This document shows, one piece after another, positions 17,882 through 25,010 of a DNA stretch of 35,825 nt (position 1 is its first letter; each line of letters opens with the position of its first letter). The stretch spans positions 1-35,825 of the forward strand of contig JAUVLG010000022.1 in assembly GCA_030595835.1 (NCBI GenBank), given 5' to 3'. The notes below the pieces were generated by a model, which searched no databases, was not told the DNA's origin, and saw only the letters and a list, made by a program, of their open reading frames with translations. A program made the translations under genes and the position numbers. The DNA is from Candidatus Eiseniibacteriota bacterium. GTDB lineage: Bacteria > Joyebacterota > Joyebacteria > Joyebacterales > Joyebacteraceae.

Positions 17882-18724
17882 CTAGAGCACTCCCACTATG
17901 AAGGACAGCAGCCCCAGCGCCATCACCGCCTTCAGGGCGTTGGACGACCTGCGAACCGCCGCGTTCTCGTAGTTCGCCTTCATGGACACCATCAACCAGA
18001 TCAGCACAACATCGATGACCACGAGGACGCCCGCGTAGCCCCAACCATAGACGCGAAACGCAAACGGCAGCACCGCGAGCGCCATCAGGACGATCAAGGT
18101 ACCACGCACGACCGCAAAAGAGGCCGCAGCACCTCGCCGCACCGCGAAGGTGCGCAATCCGGCCGCCTCGTCACCAACGATGTCCTCCACGTCCTTCACG
18201 ATCTCGCGCGCCAGGTGGATGAAGAACGCCAGCACACAGGGGATGGCAGCCAGCAGGCACTTGCCTTGAGAAAACCCGCCCATGAGAAATGGTGTGGCCG
18301 CCACCAGCGCCACCGCGACGTTGCCCGCGATCGGCACACCCTCAAGAAAACGCGAGTAGAGCGCGGTCAGAACCAGCCAGGTGATCGCGAGCGTGACGGC
18401 GCCCGCGCCGATCACCGCGGCCAGCCCCACCGAGACGAGACCACTCACACACGCAGCGACCGTCGCCTCTGCCCGCGACAGCCGTCCGGATGGGATCGGC
18501 CGGCCGGGGCGGTTGATTCGATCGGACACGATATCCAGCCGGTCGTTCAGGGCGTTGGCGGCGCCCGCTGCGGCGAACGCGGACCCGGCGCCCGCGAGCG
18601 CCGGCCACCAGAACATCGGTGACCGCGATACGAACGCGCCCACGAGAACAGCGACAGCGGCCAACAATCCGTTGACCGGACGAAGAAGCTCGATGAGCGC
18701 GCCGGCTCTAGATGCGGAACTCAA
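17882..18724 (-). CDS. UbiA superfamily prenyltransferase, DGGGP synthase-like
   Basis: About 280 residues if the TTG at 18724 is the start; no ATG or GTG lies closer to the conserved N-terminus, and the gene overlaps the end of the upstream gene. The protein opens with Glu-Leu-Leu-Arg-Pro-Val-Asn. The first Asp-rich motif reads Asn-Asp-Arg-Leu-Asp-Ile-Val-Ser-Asp, followed by Arg-Ile-Asn-Arg-Pro-Gly-Arg-Pro-Ile-Pro-Ser-Gly. The second reads Lys-Asp-Val-Glu-Asp-Ile-Val-Gly-Asp-Glu. These match the archaeal digeranylgeranylglyceryl phosphate synthase type more closely than quinone-pathway UbiA. The enzyme transfers a prenyl chain to a lipid acceptor in the membrane. The actual acceptor is unknown; no quinone or isoprenoid genes are adjacent. 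Confidence 0.82.
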   Translation of the reverse strand: MSSASRAGALIELLRPVNGLLAAVAVLVGAFVSRSPMFWWPALAGAGSAFAAAGAANALNDRLDIVSDRINRPGRPIPSGRLSRAEATVAACVSGLVSVGLAAVIGAGAVTLAITWLVLTALYSRFLEGVPIAGNVAVALVAATPFLMGGFSQGKCLLAAIPCVLAFFIHLAREIVKDVEDIVGDEAAGLRTFAVRRGAAASFAVVRGTLIVLMALAVLPFAFRVYGWGYAGVLVVIDVVLIWLMVSMKANYENAAVRRSSNALKAVMALGLLSFIVGVL

Positions 18725-20414
18725 TACCCGCCCAGAATTCCCACCCGTCGTCGTCCTTGCCAAGGGTATTCCCCTCGTTTGCGACTGACTCGTATGCCAC
18801 TCCGAGACCGGCCGCGAGCCTCTCCAGACTCTGATATCCGAACTCGACGCCCACCCTGTTCGTGGTCTCGACCACGCCCGACGGGAACGCGGGCTCGTGG
18901 TGATCCTCGACGGGATCGAACGGTTCGGTGATGTGACCGCAGCCCTTCCTCGCATGCTCGTAGGTGGTCCCGACGAACCATTCCACTGCCGGGTGAAGCA
19001 CAAACTCGGCTCGGAATCTGTCCGCGTCCGGCCCGAGCTCGAACCCCATCGGCGCCCCGTCGTGCGCGAACCGGTACTCGGTGTACTTGTGAGTGTACGT
19101 CCACTTCCGGACGTTCGTGTACTCCGCCGTCAGCTCGGTGTCGAAGCCACGAACCGCACCGTACCACGCCCCACCGAGCGTCACGCCGTACTTGTCCGGG
19201 TTCTCGGTCGACCTCTCGTACTGGAGATCATCGATGAGGAATTCCCAGTACGCCGTGATACCCGGACGCACGTGGTGCACGCCGTCCAGCAACCAGAACA
19301 CGTTGTCGTTGAAACGCTCCTTGTGCTGAGCCAGGTAGTAGGGCGTGAGCGGGTTGACGTAGACGGGGTCCGGCAGGATCGAGCTGTAGACGACCGCCTC
19401 GCTCACTCCGATGCTTCCCCACTTGCCCCGCACGACCATGCGGTGGCTGGCAAGGAACAGGTTCTCCATTTCACCCAGGTCGGTCTCGGTACCCAGCTTC
19501 TCGTACTCCAAAAACGCGTGCATCGCCTCGAACGAAAGCACACCCACCTTGTACCTCACGTTGAGCTGGTCGAACGTGGGCGCCGTGCCCGACAGCATCA
19601 GGCGCCCCCACCTGGAGCGCCCCCACGCGGTGCCGCGACGCCCCAACACGATCGAGTAGCTCGGGCGCTCGAGCTTGAAGTAGGCCCGCTCGGATGACGC
19701 GGACACCCCACGCCAGGTCCTCATCCTGTTGGAGATCCGGACCCCCCGCGCCCCGTCCTGCCCACCCAGGAGCAACTGGCTGTCGGCGTAGAACCCGACG
19801 AGGCCTTCCACCCCACCCCATACCTCGTAGCCGATGTCGGCCGCGATGTCGAGCTGCGCCTCGTCGTCTGCCTCGTTTGCGACGTACCTGACACCAGCGT
19901 TCGCGCCGGCCTCAACGCCCACGTTCGCGCCGGCCCCGGCGTCCGCGTACCTGAGCGGCGTGATCCCGCCCGGTGCGCTACCGGGCCACAGGTCGAGCGA
20001 GTCCGTCTCCGCACCGTAGCGCATCTGCGTGAATACCCTGACGCCCAGACCAAACGACGCCGAGCCCGTACCCGTGCTGAAGGCGGGCGAGTCTACCTCC
20101 CCGCGAACGAACTCGGCCTCGAGCCTGTAGAGAAGCCACAACTCCCTCTCACTGAGCGAGTCGGACGCGAGACGCTCGGAACTACGGGCGGCGGACACCG
20201 CGGCCGCCACGTCCGTGCGCGACACCGGTCGCGCGGACAGATCGATGTCGATGACACGTCTGGCCTGGAGCCTCTCGAGCAGCGGGTAGGACCAGTGGTT
20301 CAGCGGCACGTCAGCGGGCGGCCTTGCGATGGGTGACTCCGCGGTCGCCCCTGCAGCCTGAAGGAGCAGGAAGCACGCGAGTAGAGCCGGAAGGACGAAG
20401 CGACCGAAAGACAT
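18708..20414 (-). CDS. Wzi-like outer-membrane beta-barrel protein
   Basis: A 568-residue protein with a signal peptide (1-25). An N-terminal segment (about 35-75) contains Val-Pro-Leu-Asn-His-Trp-Ser-Tyr-Pro-Leu-Leu-Glu-Arg-Leu. A long run of alternating hydrophobic/polar strands with many Tyr and Trp follows and ends at Glu-Phe-Arg-Ile, as in beta-barrels. The overall plan resembles the capsule-assembly Wzi family (PF14052) seen in many FCB genomes; this is pattern recognition, not a search. The ATG at 20414 has AAGGAG about 11 bases upstream. The coding end overlaps the start of the UbiA gene. Possible role: surface polysaccharide attachment or an outer-membrane pore. Confidence 0.65.
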   Translation of the reverse strand: MSFGRFVLPALLACFLLLQAAGATAESPIARPPADVPLNHWSYPLLERLQARRVIDIDLSARPVSRTDVAAAVSAARSSERLASDSLSERELWLLYRLEAEFVRGEVDSPAFSTGTGSASFGLGVRVFTQMRYGAETDSLDLWPGSAPGGITPLRYADAGAGANVGVEAGANAGVRYVANEADDEAQLDIAADIGYEVWGGVEGLVGFYADSQLLLGGQDGARGVRISNRMRTWRGVSASSERAYFKLERPSYSIVLGRRGTAWGRSRWGRLMLSGTAPTFDQLNVRYKVGVLSFEAMHAFLEYEKLGTETDLGEMENLFLASHRMVVRGKWGSIGVSEAVVYSSILPDPVYVNPLTPYYLAQHKERFNDNVFWLLDGVHHVRPGITAYWEFLIDDLQYERSTENPDKYGVTLGGAWYGAVRGFDTELTAEYTNVRKWTYTHKYTEYRFAHDGAPMGFELGPDADRFRAEFVLHPAVEWFVGTTYEHARKGCGHITEPFDPVEDHHEPAFPSGVVETTNRVGVEFGYQSLERLAAGLGVAYESVANEGNTLGKDDDGWEFWAGIEFRI

Positions 20415-20442
20415 GAGAGGACGTACTCCTTCCCTGCCGGCA

Positions 20443-21534
20443 CTAGGATCGAGCGTGGAGCTTGTCGGCCCGCCTGTAGGAGTCGACGGCGTCGACGCTC
20501 CTTCCGAGGCGATCCATCACGATTCCCAGCTGGTAGTGGATCTTCGGATCATCGGGGGAAACCGCGGCGGCCTTGCTGAGAAAGCGCTCCGCGTCGTCCA
20601 GACGATCGAGCGACGAAAGCACGAAACCCATCTGGTAGCAGGCGTCGGCCGTCTCTCCTTCGAGGGCGATGACCCGCTGGAACTCCACCACGGCCCTTGC
20701 GAACATGCCCTTCTCCGAGTAGACCAAACCGAGCCTGTAGTGGGCCGCGGGGTTGTCCGCAGCGTACTTCACTGCCAGCTCGAGTTCGATCGCGGCCTCA
20801 TCACGCTCGTCGCATCCGATGAGGGCGGTACCGAGATTGAAGTGGGCCTCCGCGCTGGTCGGATCTATCGCGCTCGCCGACCTGAATTCCTCGATGGCCT
20901 CGGGCAGCATCTCTTTCTCGCCGTAGATGGCGCCGAGATTCAGGTGGCGTTCCGCGTTGTCCGGATCGATCTCGATGGCCCGCTTGAACTCCAGAATGGC
21001 CTCGTCGGTCTTACCGAGCCGGTCGAGCGTGTAGCCCAGATTGGTGTGAGCCTTGGCGCATCCGTAGTCGGCCTCGATGGCTCTCTCGTAGCTCCTGACA
21101 GCCTCCTCGAACTCCTGCTTGCGAGCATACGTCACGCCGAGGCGGTAGTGAGGTTCCGAATCGTCCGGAGAGAGCTCGATGGCCGCGGCGTGCTGTCCGA
21201 CCGCATCCTCAAACCGCCCCATGAGATCGTACACACGACCCAGATTGTAGCGGGCGGGCGCACTTCCCGGGGTCGTCCTCACGGCTCGCTCGAACTCGGT
21301 CGCCGCCGATTCCAGCAGCCCCAGGCGACGGTAGCAGCTACCGCAGTCGATCATCGCACTGACATCGCGCGGTCGCTTGGCCAGAAGCTGCTGGAGGACC
21401 ACGACGGCATCGGCGGAGCGACCTGACTCCAAGTAGACGGACGCGAGATCAGACAGCGCGTCAACGTCATCCGGTGCCGCCCGGAGTCTCCTCCTGAAAT
21501 CCAGTAGTTCCCTGTGCGTCTGGATCCGCTTCAC
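20443..21534 (-). CDS. Ten-repeat TPR protein
   Basis: About 363 residues from the GTG at 21534, which has GAGAGG six bases upstream; a GTG at 21540 is an alternative with no spacing. Nearly the whole length is ten consecutive 34-residue tetratricopeptide repeats with the usual Tyr-x-x-Leu-Gly and Ala-x-x-x-(Tyr/Phe)-x-x-Ala pattern. There is no signal peptide or membrane segment, so it is probably a cytoplasmic scaffold. The gene starts just after the receiver gene stop (21545) and precedes the Wzi-like gene by 28 bp. Partnership with the adjacent two-component pair is inferred from position. Confidence 0.9.
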   Translation of the reverse strand: MKRIQTHRELLDFRRRLRAAPDDVDALSDLASVYLESGRSADAVVVLQQLLAKRPRDVSAMIDCGSCYRRLGLLESAATEFERAVRTTPGSAPARYNLGRVYDLMGRFEDAVGQHAAAIELSPDDSEPHYRLGVTYARKQEFEEAVRSYERAIEADYGCAKAHTNLGYTLDRLGKTDEAILEFKRAIEIDPDNAERHLNLGAIYGEKEMLPEAIEEFRSASAIDPTSAEAHFNLGTALIGCDERDEAAIELELAVKYAADNPAAHYRLGLVYSEKGMFARAVVEFQRVIALEGETADACYQMGFVLSSLDRLDDAERFLSKAAAVSPDDPKIHYQLGIVMDRLGRSVDAVDSYRRADKLHARS

Positions 21535-21544
21535 TTGCACCCTC

Positions 21545-21910
21545 TCAGATCTTCCCGCGCTTCGCGAGCACGTCCTTTATCGTATCCTTGAGCTCCGTGA
21601 GATCCGCCGACTTCACGACATACGCGTCGGCCATCCAAGACGCGAAGTCCTGCTTGTATGTCGAATACGCCGAGTTGAGGATGACGGGGAGATCTCTCTT
21701 CCTCTCCATGATGGTGCGCAGGCAGTCGATGCCGTCCATCCCATCGAGCCTGATATCGAGCACGACCAGGTCCGGCTCGGTCTCCTCGAGCGCCTCCAGC
21801 GCTTCCTCGGCGCTCTCGGCCGTTATCACGTCGTAGCCGTCACGCGCGAGTTCGGTCTCGTAGAGCCGCCTGATGTTCTTCTCGTCGTCGACGACAAGCA
21901 ATCTGGTCAT
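21545..21910 (-). CDS. Stand-alone CheY-like response regulator receiver
   Basis: A 121-residue single receiver domain. The acidic pair Asp8-Asp9, phospho-acceptor Asp52 (Val-Val-Leu-Asp-Ile-Arg), Ser80 and Lys100 are all in place. There is no output domain, so it acts through protein contacts or a phosphorelay. The ATG is preceded by GGAGGT. The gene lies 75 bp downstream of a histidine kinase and directly before the TPR gene, so kinase-receiver-TPR is probably one signalling unit. Confidence 0.92.
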   Translation of the reverse strand: MTRLLVVDDEKNIRRLYETELARDGYDVITAESAEEALEALEETEPDLVVLDIRLDGMDGIDCLRTIMERKRDLPVILNSAYSTYKQDFASWMADAYVVKSADLTELKDTIKDVLAKRGKI

Positions 21911-21985
21911 TCGGAACCTCCGATGTCTTCAGCTGCTTCGTGTTCCACCATGCTCATCTCTGCTTCGGGTTCCACCGCACCTGCC

Positions 21986-23347
21986 TCAGACCTTCTCTTC
22001 CACTCCCCCCCCGTTCGGAGGGTCGCCGTAGAGCGCCCGGTGCTCGACCTCGGGTGCCCCTCTCACTATGGGGATCGAGATGCGCACGGTCGTCCCCTCG
22101 CCCGGGGCGCTGTCCACACCGATGCTGCCACCGTGGTTCTCTACAATCCTCCGGGTCACTGCCATCCCGAGTCCCGACCCGGCCTTCCTCGTCGTGAAGA
22201 AGGGCACGAAGAGCTTGCTCATGATCTCCTTGGGAATGCCGGGGCCGTTGTCGCGGACCGTGATCACTATCGTGTGTCCGGACTGCCCGGTGGAGATCTC
22301 GATTCTCCCGCCGTCCGGCATCGACTGAACCGCGTTGTTGATGACATTGAGAAACGCCTGCTTGAGCTGGTTGGCGTCCCCCATCGTGACCGGCAACCCG
22401 TCCGCCAGGTCGCCGATCAACCGCACCCGCGACGAGAGCATCCCGTGTGATAGCAGCTTCCAAACGTCCTTGAGTATCTGGTTGACCTCGACAGGAGCAA
22501 GCACCGGCTGGAGGTGCCTCTCGAGCGTCAGCTGTTCGCGCAGGATCTGCTCGAGCCTCGTGACCTCCTCCAGAATGATGCTGGTGTACTCCCTGCGCGC
22601 GTCGTCCGCGTCGAGCGCCTCATGAAGCTGCCGGGCGAACCCGCCCACCGCGATCAGCGGGTTCCGAATCTCGTGCGCGACGTTGGCAGCCATGTGACCG
22701 ATACCGGTCATCTGCTCCACCTCGCGAAGCTGGCTCTGGAGTTTGTTGCGCTCGGTGACGTCCTTGATGTACTGAATTGCCTGGACGGTCTCGCCGTTCT
22801 CGTCCCTGACCGGAAACGTGTAGACGTCGACACCCGTGCGATGATACCCGGACTGGTGCTCGATCTTGGAGACGAGAACGCGTTTGCCGGTCGCGAAGGT
22901 CTCGTGAGCGGGACAAGCCTCACAGGCCGCCTCACCCCTGCAGTAGATCTCGTAGCACGGCTTCCCCACCAGCTCCTGAGGCGTGCTGCCCAGGAAGGCG
23001 GCCTCGGCCTTGTTGACGGCCATGACAGTGAAATCCCTGTCCACGATTATAAGGCCGTCGGTGATGCCGTCGAATATGGCCTGAAGCTGGTGCTTGCTCT
23101 TTGTGATCTCGCTGCGTTTCCGCGCGGCGCTTAGCCGTTGCACCCTGCCGGACAACCAGCCAAGTGCGATACCCACAACCAGCGCCGCCACGACCCCGAG
23201 GAGGGACGTCGCTGACACCCACGGAACACCACTGGCAGCGGTAACCCCGATGGCGAGCATGCTCAAACACCCCGAGTTGTCGGCCCGAAAGGCCGGGTCG
23301 CCGGGCAGGGCCCAGAAAGCCCGCAGAACGGCCTCAATCGCCGTCAT
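21986..23347 (-). CDS. Membrane-anchored PAS-domain sensor histidine kinase with cysteine cluster
   Basis: 453 residues from the ATG at 23347. A transmembrane segment lies at about 43-66. A PAS domain (about 86-200) carries Cys131, Cys136, Cys142 and Cys145 in a Cys-Tyr-Glu-Ile-Tyr-Cys / Cys-Glu-Ala-Cys-Pro arrangement that could bind metal or sense redox state. The dimerisation domain has His225 in Val-Ala-His-Glu-Ile-Arg-Asn-Pro. The ATPase domain has an Asn box (Asn-Val-Ile-Asn-Asn-Ala), Asp-Asn-Gly-Pro-Gly-Ile and Gly-Ser-Gly-Leu-Gly-Met. The start is uncertain: a promoter-like pair ends at the ATG, and an in-frame ATG at 23260 with GGGGTG upstream is an alternative. It likely phosphorylates the receiver encoded next. 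Confidence 0.9.
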   Translation of the reverse strand: MTAIEAVLRAFWALPGDPAFRADNSGCLSMLAIGVTAASGVPWVSATSLLGVVAALVVGIALGWLSGRVQRLSAARKRSEITKSKHQLQAIFDGITDGLIIVDRDFTVMAVNKAEAAFLGSTPQELVGKPCYEIYCRGEAACEACPAHETFATGKRVLVSKIEHQSGYHRTGVDVYTFPVRDENGETVQAIQYIKDVTERNKLQSQLREVEQMTGIGHMAANVAHEIRNPLIAVGGFARQLHEALDADDARREYTSIILEEVTRLEQILREQLTLERHLQPVLAPVEVNQILKDVWKLLSHGMLSSRVRLIGDLADGLPVTMGDANQLKQAFLNVINNAVQSMPDGGRIEISTGQSGHTIVITVRDNGPGIPKEIMSKLFVPFFTTRKAGSGLGMAVTRRIVENHGGSIGVDSAPGEGTTVRISIPIVRGAPEVEHRALYGDPPNGGGVEEKV

Positions 23348-23375
23348 GTTATTGCCAAGCGTGGGGAGGTGTCAA
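23348..23375 (-). promoter_or_regulatory. Putative promoter of the kinase-receiver-TPR run
   Basis: On the minus strand TTGACA (23375-23370) and AATAAC (23353-23348) have a 16-bp spacer. Predicted initiation falls within or just past the first ATG, so either the start codon is the downstream ATG at 23260 or this box is not used. Confidence 0.4.
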
Positions 23376-23420
23376 GGTCAATTGGCGCAGTTCAGGGCAG
23401 TTGGGCCCGGGAGAAGCGGC

Positions 23421-23448
23421 TTGACAATCGGCGCTGCGGCATGATATT
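23421..23448 (+). promoter_or_regulatory. Putative sigma70 promoter of the MscS-like remnant
   Basis: A perfect TTGACA (23421-23426) is followed after 16 bp by GATATT (23443-23448), divergent from the kinase promoter. Confidence 0.45.
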
Positions 23449-23545
23449 CCACCTGGCACCCTAACAGATGGAGACCGAAGCACCGGCGCTCGGCCGGAGC
23501 GCGTCTTCCTCAGCGGGCGGTCCACCGCAGGGCCTGGAGCTAACA

Positions 23546-23845
23546 GTGAGTCTGGATGCAGCACTGCCTTTCACGAGCATCACTCTGATGCAGCTTCTGA
23601 CCGCCGTGGCCGCGCTGGTCGTCGGGGTCATCCTCGCCCGAATCGTCCTGAATGATCCAGAGCCGGCGGTCGTCATCACAGAGCTGGCTGACTCATCGGT
23701 CAACCTGGCCCTCAGGCCGTGGACGAAAACGGAGAACTACTGGGCGGTCAAGGGCAATATCTCGAAGGCAGTGCTCGAGGGGTTACCTGCCGCCGGCGTT
23801 GAGATCCCCTTCCCGCAGCTGGACGTGCATATGAGCAAAGAATAG
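23546..23845 (+). CDS. Internally deleted MscS-family protein (99 residues)
   Basis: The GTG at 23546 has GGAG six bases upstream and is preferred over the ATG at 23468, which lacks one. Residues about 12-36 form one hydrophobic helix like the first transmembrane segment of MscS channels (Val-Val-Gly-Val-Ile-Leu-Ala-Arg). The sequence then passes directly to the family's far C-terminal domain: Asp-Pro-Glu-Pro, Glu-Leu-Ala-Asp-Ser-Ser-Val-Asn-Leu, Arg-Pro-Trp, Tyr-Trp, and the terminal Ile-Pro-Phe-Pro-Gln-x-Asp-Val-His. The pore helix and the middle beta domain, roughly 150-180 residues, are missing without loss of frame. It is therefore either a decayed gene or a miniature derivative. It cannot form an ordinary MscS channel by itself. 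Confidence 0.75.
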   Translation: MSLDAALPFTSITLMQLLTAVAALVVGVILARIVLNDPEPAVVITELADSSVNLALRPWTKTENYWAVKGNISKAVLEGLPAAGVEIPFPQLDVHMSKE

Positions 23846-23880
23846 AAGGCACCGATGTTCCGCAGGATGGCAGACGCGCC

Positions 23881-23907
23881 GCACCGCCGCAGGGACACGG
23901 GCGGTGC
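23881..23907 (+). terminator. Possible weak hairpin terminator after the MscS-like gene
   Basis: The stem GCACCGCC / GGCGGTGC has an 11-nt loop and is followed by a short pyrimidine-rich tail but no T-run. Confidence 0.25.
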
Positions 23908-23951
23908 GTCTGTCCTTCTGAGAACCTGCAAGACACACAAGGAGAAAGCAC

Positions 23952-24887
23952 ATGAAGCTCTGGCTTGTCATGATAGTGGCCTCAGGAATGCTCCTGATGG
24001 CCTCCCCCGCCCCGGCCGACGAGAACGCTCCGGCGGATGAGGCGGGAGAAACCGTCCCCGAGGGATGGCAGATCGCCTCCGACATCAACCTGACCCTCAC
24101 GCAGAATGCCTACACGGACAACTGGGACGGCGGCGAGACCGGCGCCCTCTCGTGGGCCCTCAACTCGAACACTCTCGCTGAGAGTCAGCTGACGGACACC
24201 GTCAACAGCAAGAACACGCTCAAGCTCTCTTTCGGCCAGACGCACAGCCAGGACAGGGAGACGAGAACGTGGGCGAAGCCCTCAACCACCACCGATCTCA
24301 TCGACCTCGAGAGCGTCTTGCGCCTCACCTACGGCTGGTCCGTCGACCCGTTCGTGTCCGGTCGGGTCGAGTCGCGCTTCCTTGACACACGCGACCAGGT
24401 GAAGAAGCGCACGCTGAACCCGACCACCTTCACGGAGAGCGTCGGGGTCGCACGCGTCTTCATCAAGGAGGAGAGCCGCGAGTGGACGACGCGGCTGGGT
24501 GGAGCCGTCCGCCAGCACCTCGACCGCGACGCGCTGCCCGAGGGCGCCACCGAGGACGCCGAGCGGGAGAACCTCTCCACCAACGACGGTGGTGTGGAAT
24601 TCGTCAGCGAGTTCAGGACCCCGCTCGCCGACGGCGCCATAACGCTGACGAGCGACCTGACCATCTACAAGGCGCTCTACTACTCCGACTCGGACGCGCT
24701 CACGGGGCTACCGGGCGCTGACGACTGGAAGTCGCCGGATATCAACTGGGAGAACACGTTCTCCGCGGGGATCACCAAGCACATCGTCGTCAATCTCTAC
24801 ATCCAGGCGCTGTACGACAAGGAGATCGACGCGGATGTGAGGCTCAAGGAGACGCTCTCGTTGGGGTTCACGCTCAAGTTCCTCTAA
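23952..24887 (+). CDS. Exported DUF3078 family protein
   Basis: A 311-residue protein. The ATG follows AAGGAG. Signal peptide at 1-22 (Ser-Pro-Ala-Pro-Ala-Asp). The mature part opens with Gly-Trp-Gln-Ile-Ala-Ser-Asp-Ile-Asn-Leu-Thr-Leu-Thr-Gln and an Asn-Trp-Asp-Gly-Gly-Glu motif characteristic of DUF3078. It then continues as amphipathic beta strands and ends Leu-Gly-Phe-Thr-Leu-Lys-Phe-Leu, consistent with an outer-membrane barrel. DUF3078 is best known from Bacteroidota and relatives; function unknown. A short GC hairpin (24900-24916) follows the stop but lacks a T-tail. Confidence 0.8.
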   Translation: MKLWLVMIVASGMLLMASPAPADENAPADEAGETVPEGWQIASDINLTLTQNAYTDNWDGGETGALSWALNSNTLAESQLTDTVNSKNTLKLSFGQTHSQDRETRTWAKPSTTTDLIDLESVLRLTYGWSVDPFVSGRVESRFLDTRDQVKKRTLNPTTFTESVGVARVFIKEESREWTTRLGGAVRQHLDRDALPEGATEDAERENLSTNDGGVEFVSEFRTPLADGAITLTSDLTIYKALYYSDSDALTGLPGADDWKSPDINWENTFSAGITKHIVVNLYIQALYDKEIDADVRLKETLSLGFTLKFL

Positions 24888-24968
24888 AGAGTCGTACGTG
24901 CGCTTTGAAGAAGCGCCCAGGCCCGATGCTTGCACCTCCTGTCCTGGTTCCGGTGCGGTATTGCGCGC

Positions 24969-24997
24969 TTGACACAGTGCCAGGGGAACCGTATATT
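24969..24997 (+). promoter_or_regulatory. Strong sigma70 promoter of the LysM/M23 peptidase gene
   Basis: TTGACA (24969-24974) and TATATT (24992-24997) have a 17-bp spacer. The predicted start (about 25004) leaves only about seven bases before the ATG at 25011. Confidence 0.7.
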
Positions 24998-25010
24998 CCC
25001 GAGTCATCTT

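Noticed and set aside
21925-21986. Short imperfect direct repeat (GCTTCGTGTTCCACC / GCTTCGGGTTCCACC) between kinase and receiver genes
   Set aside because: Only two copies, 15 bp each, with no dyad or promoter context; probably a minor local duplication.
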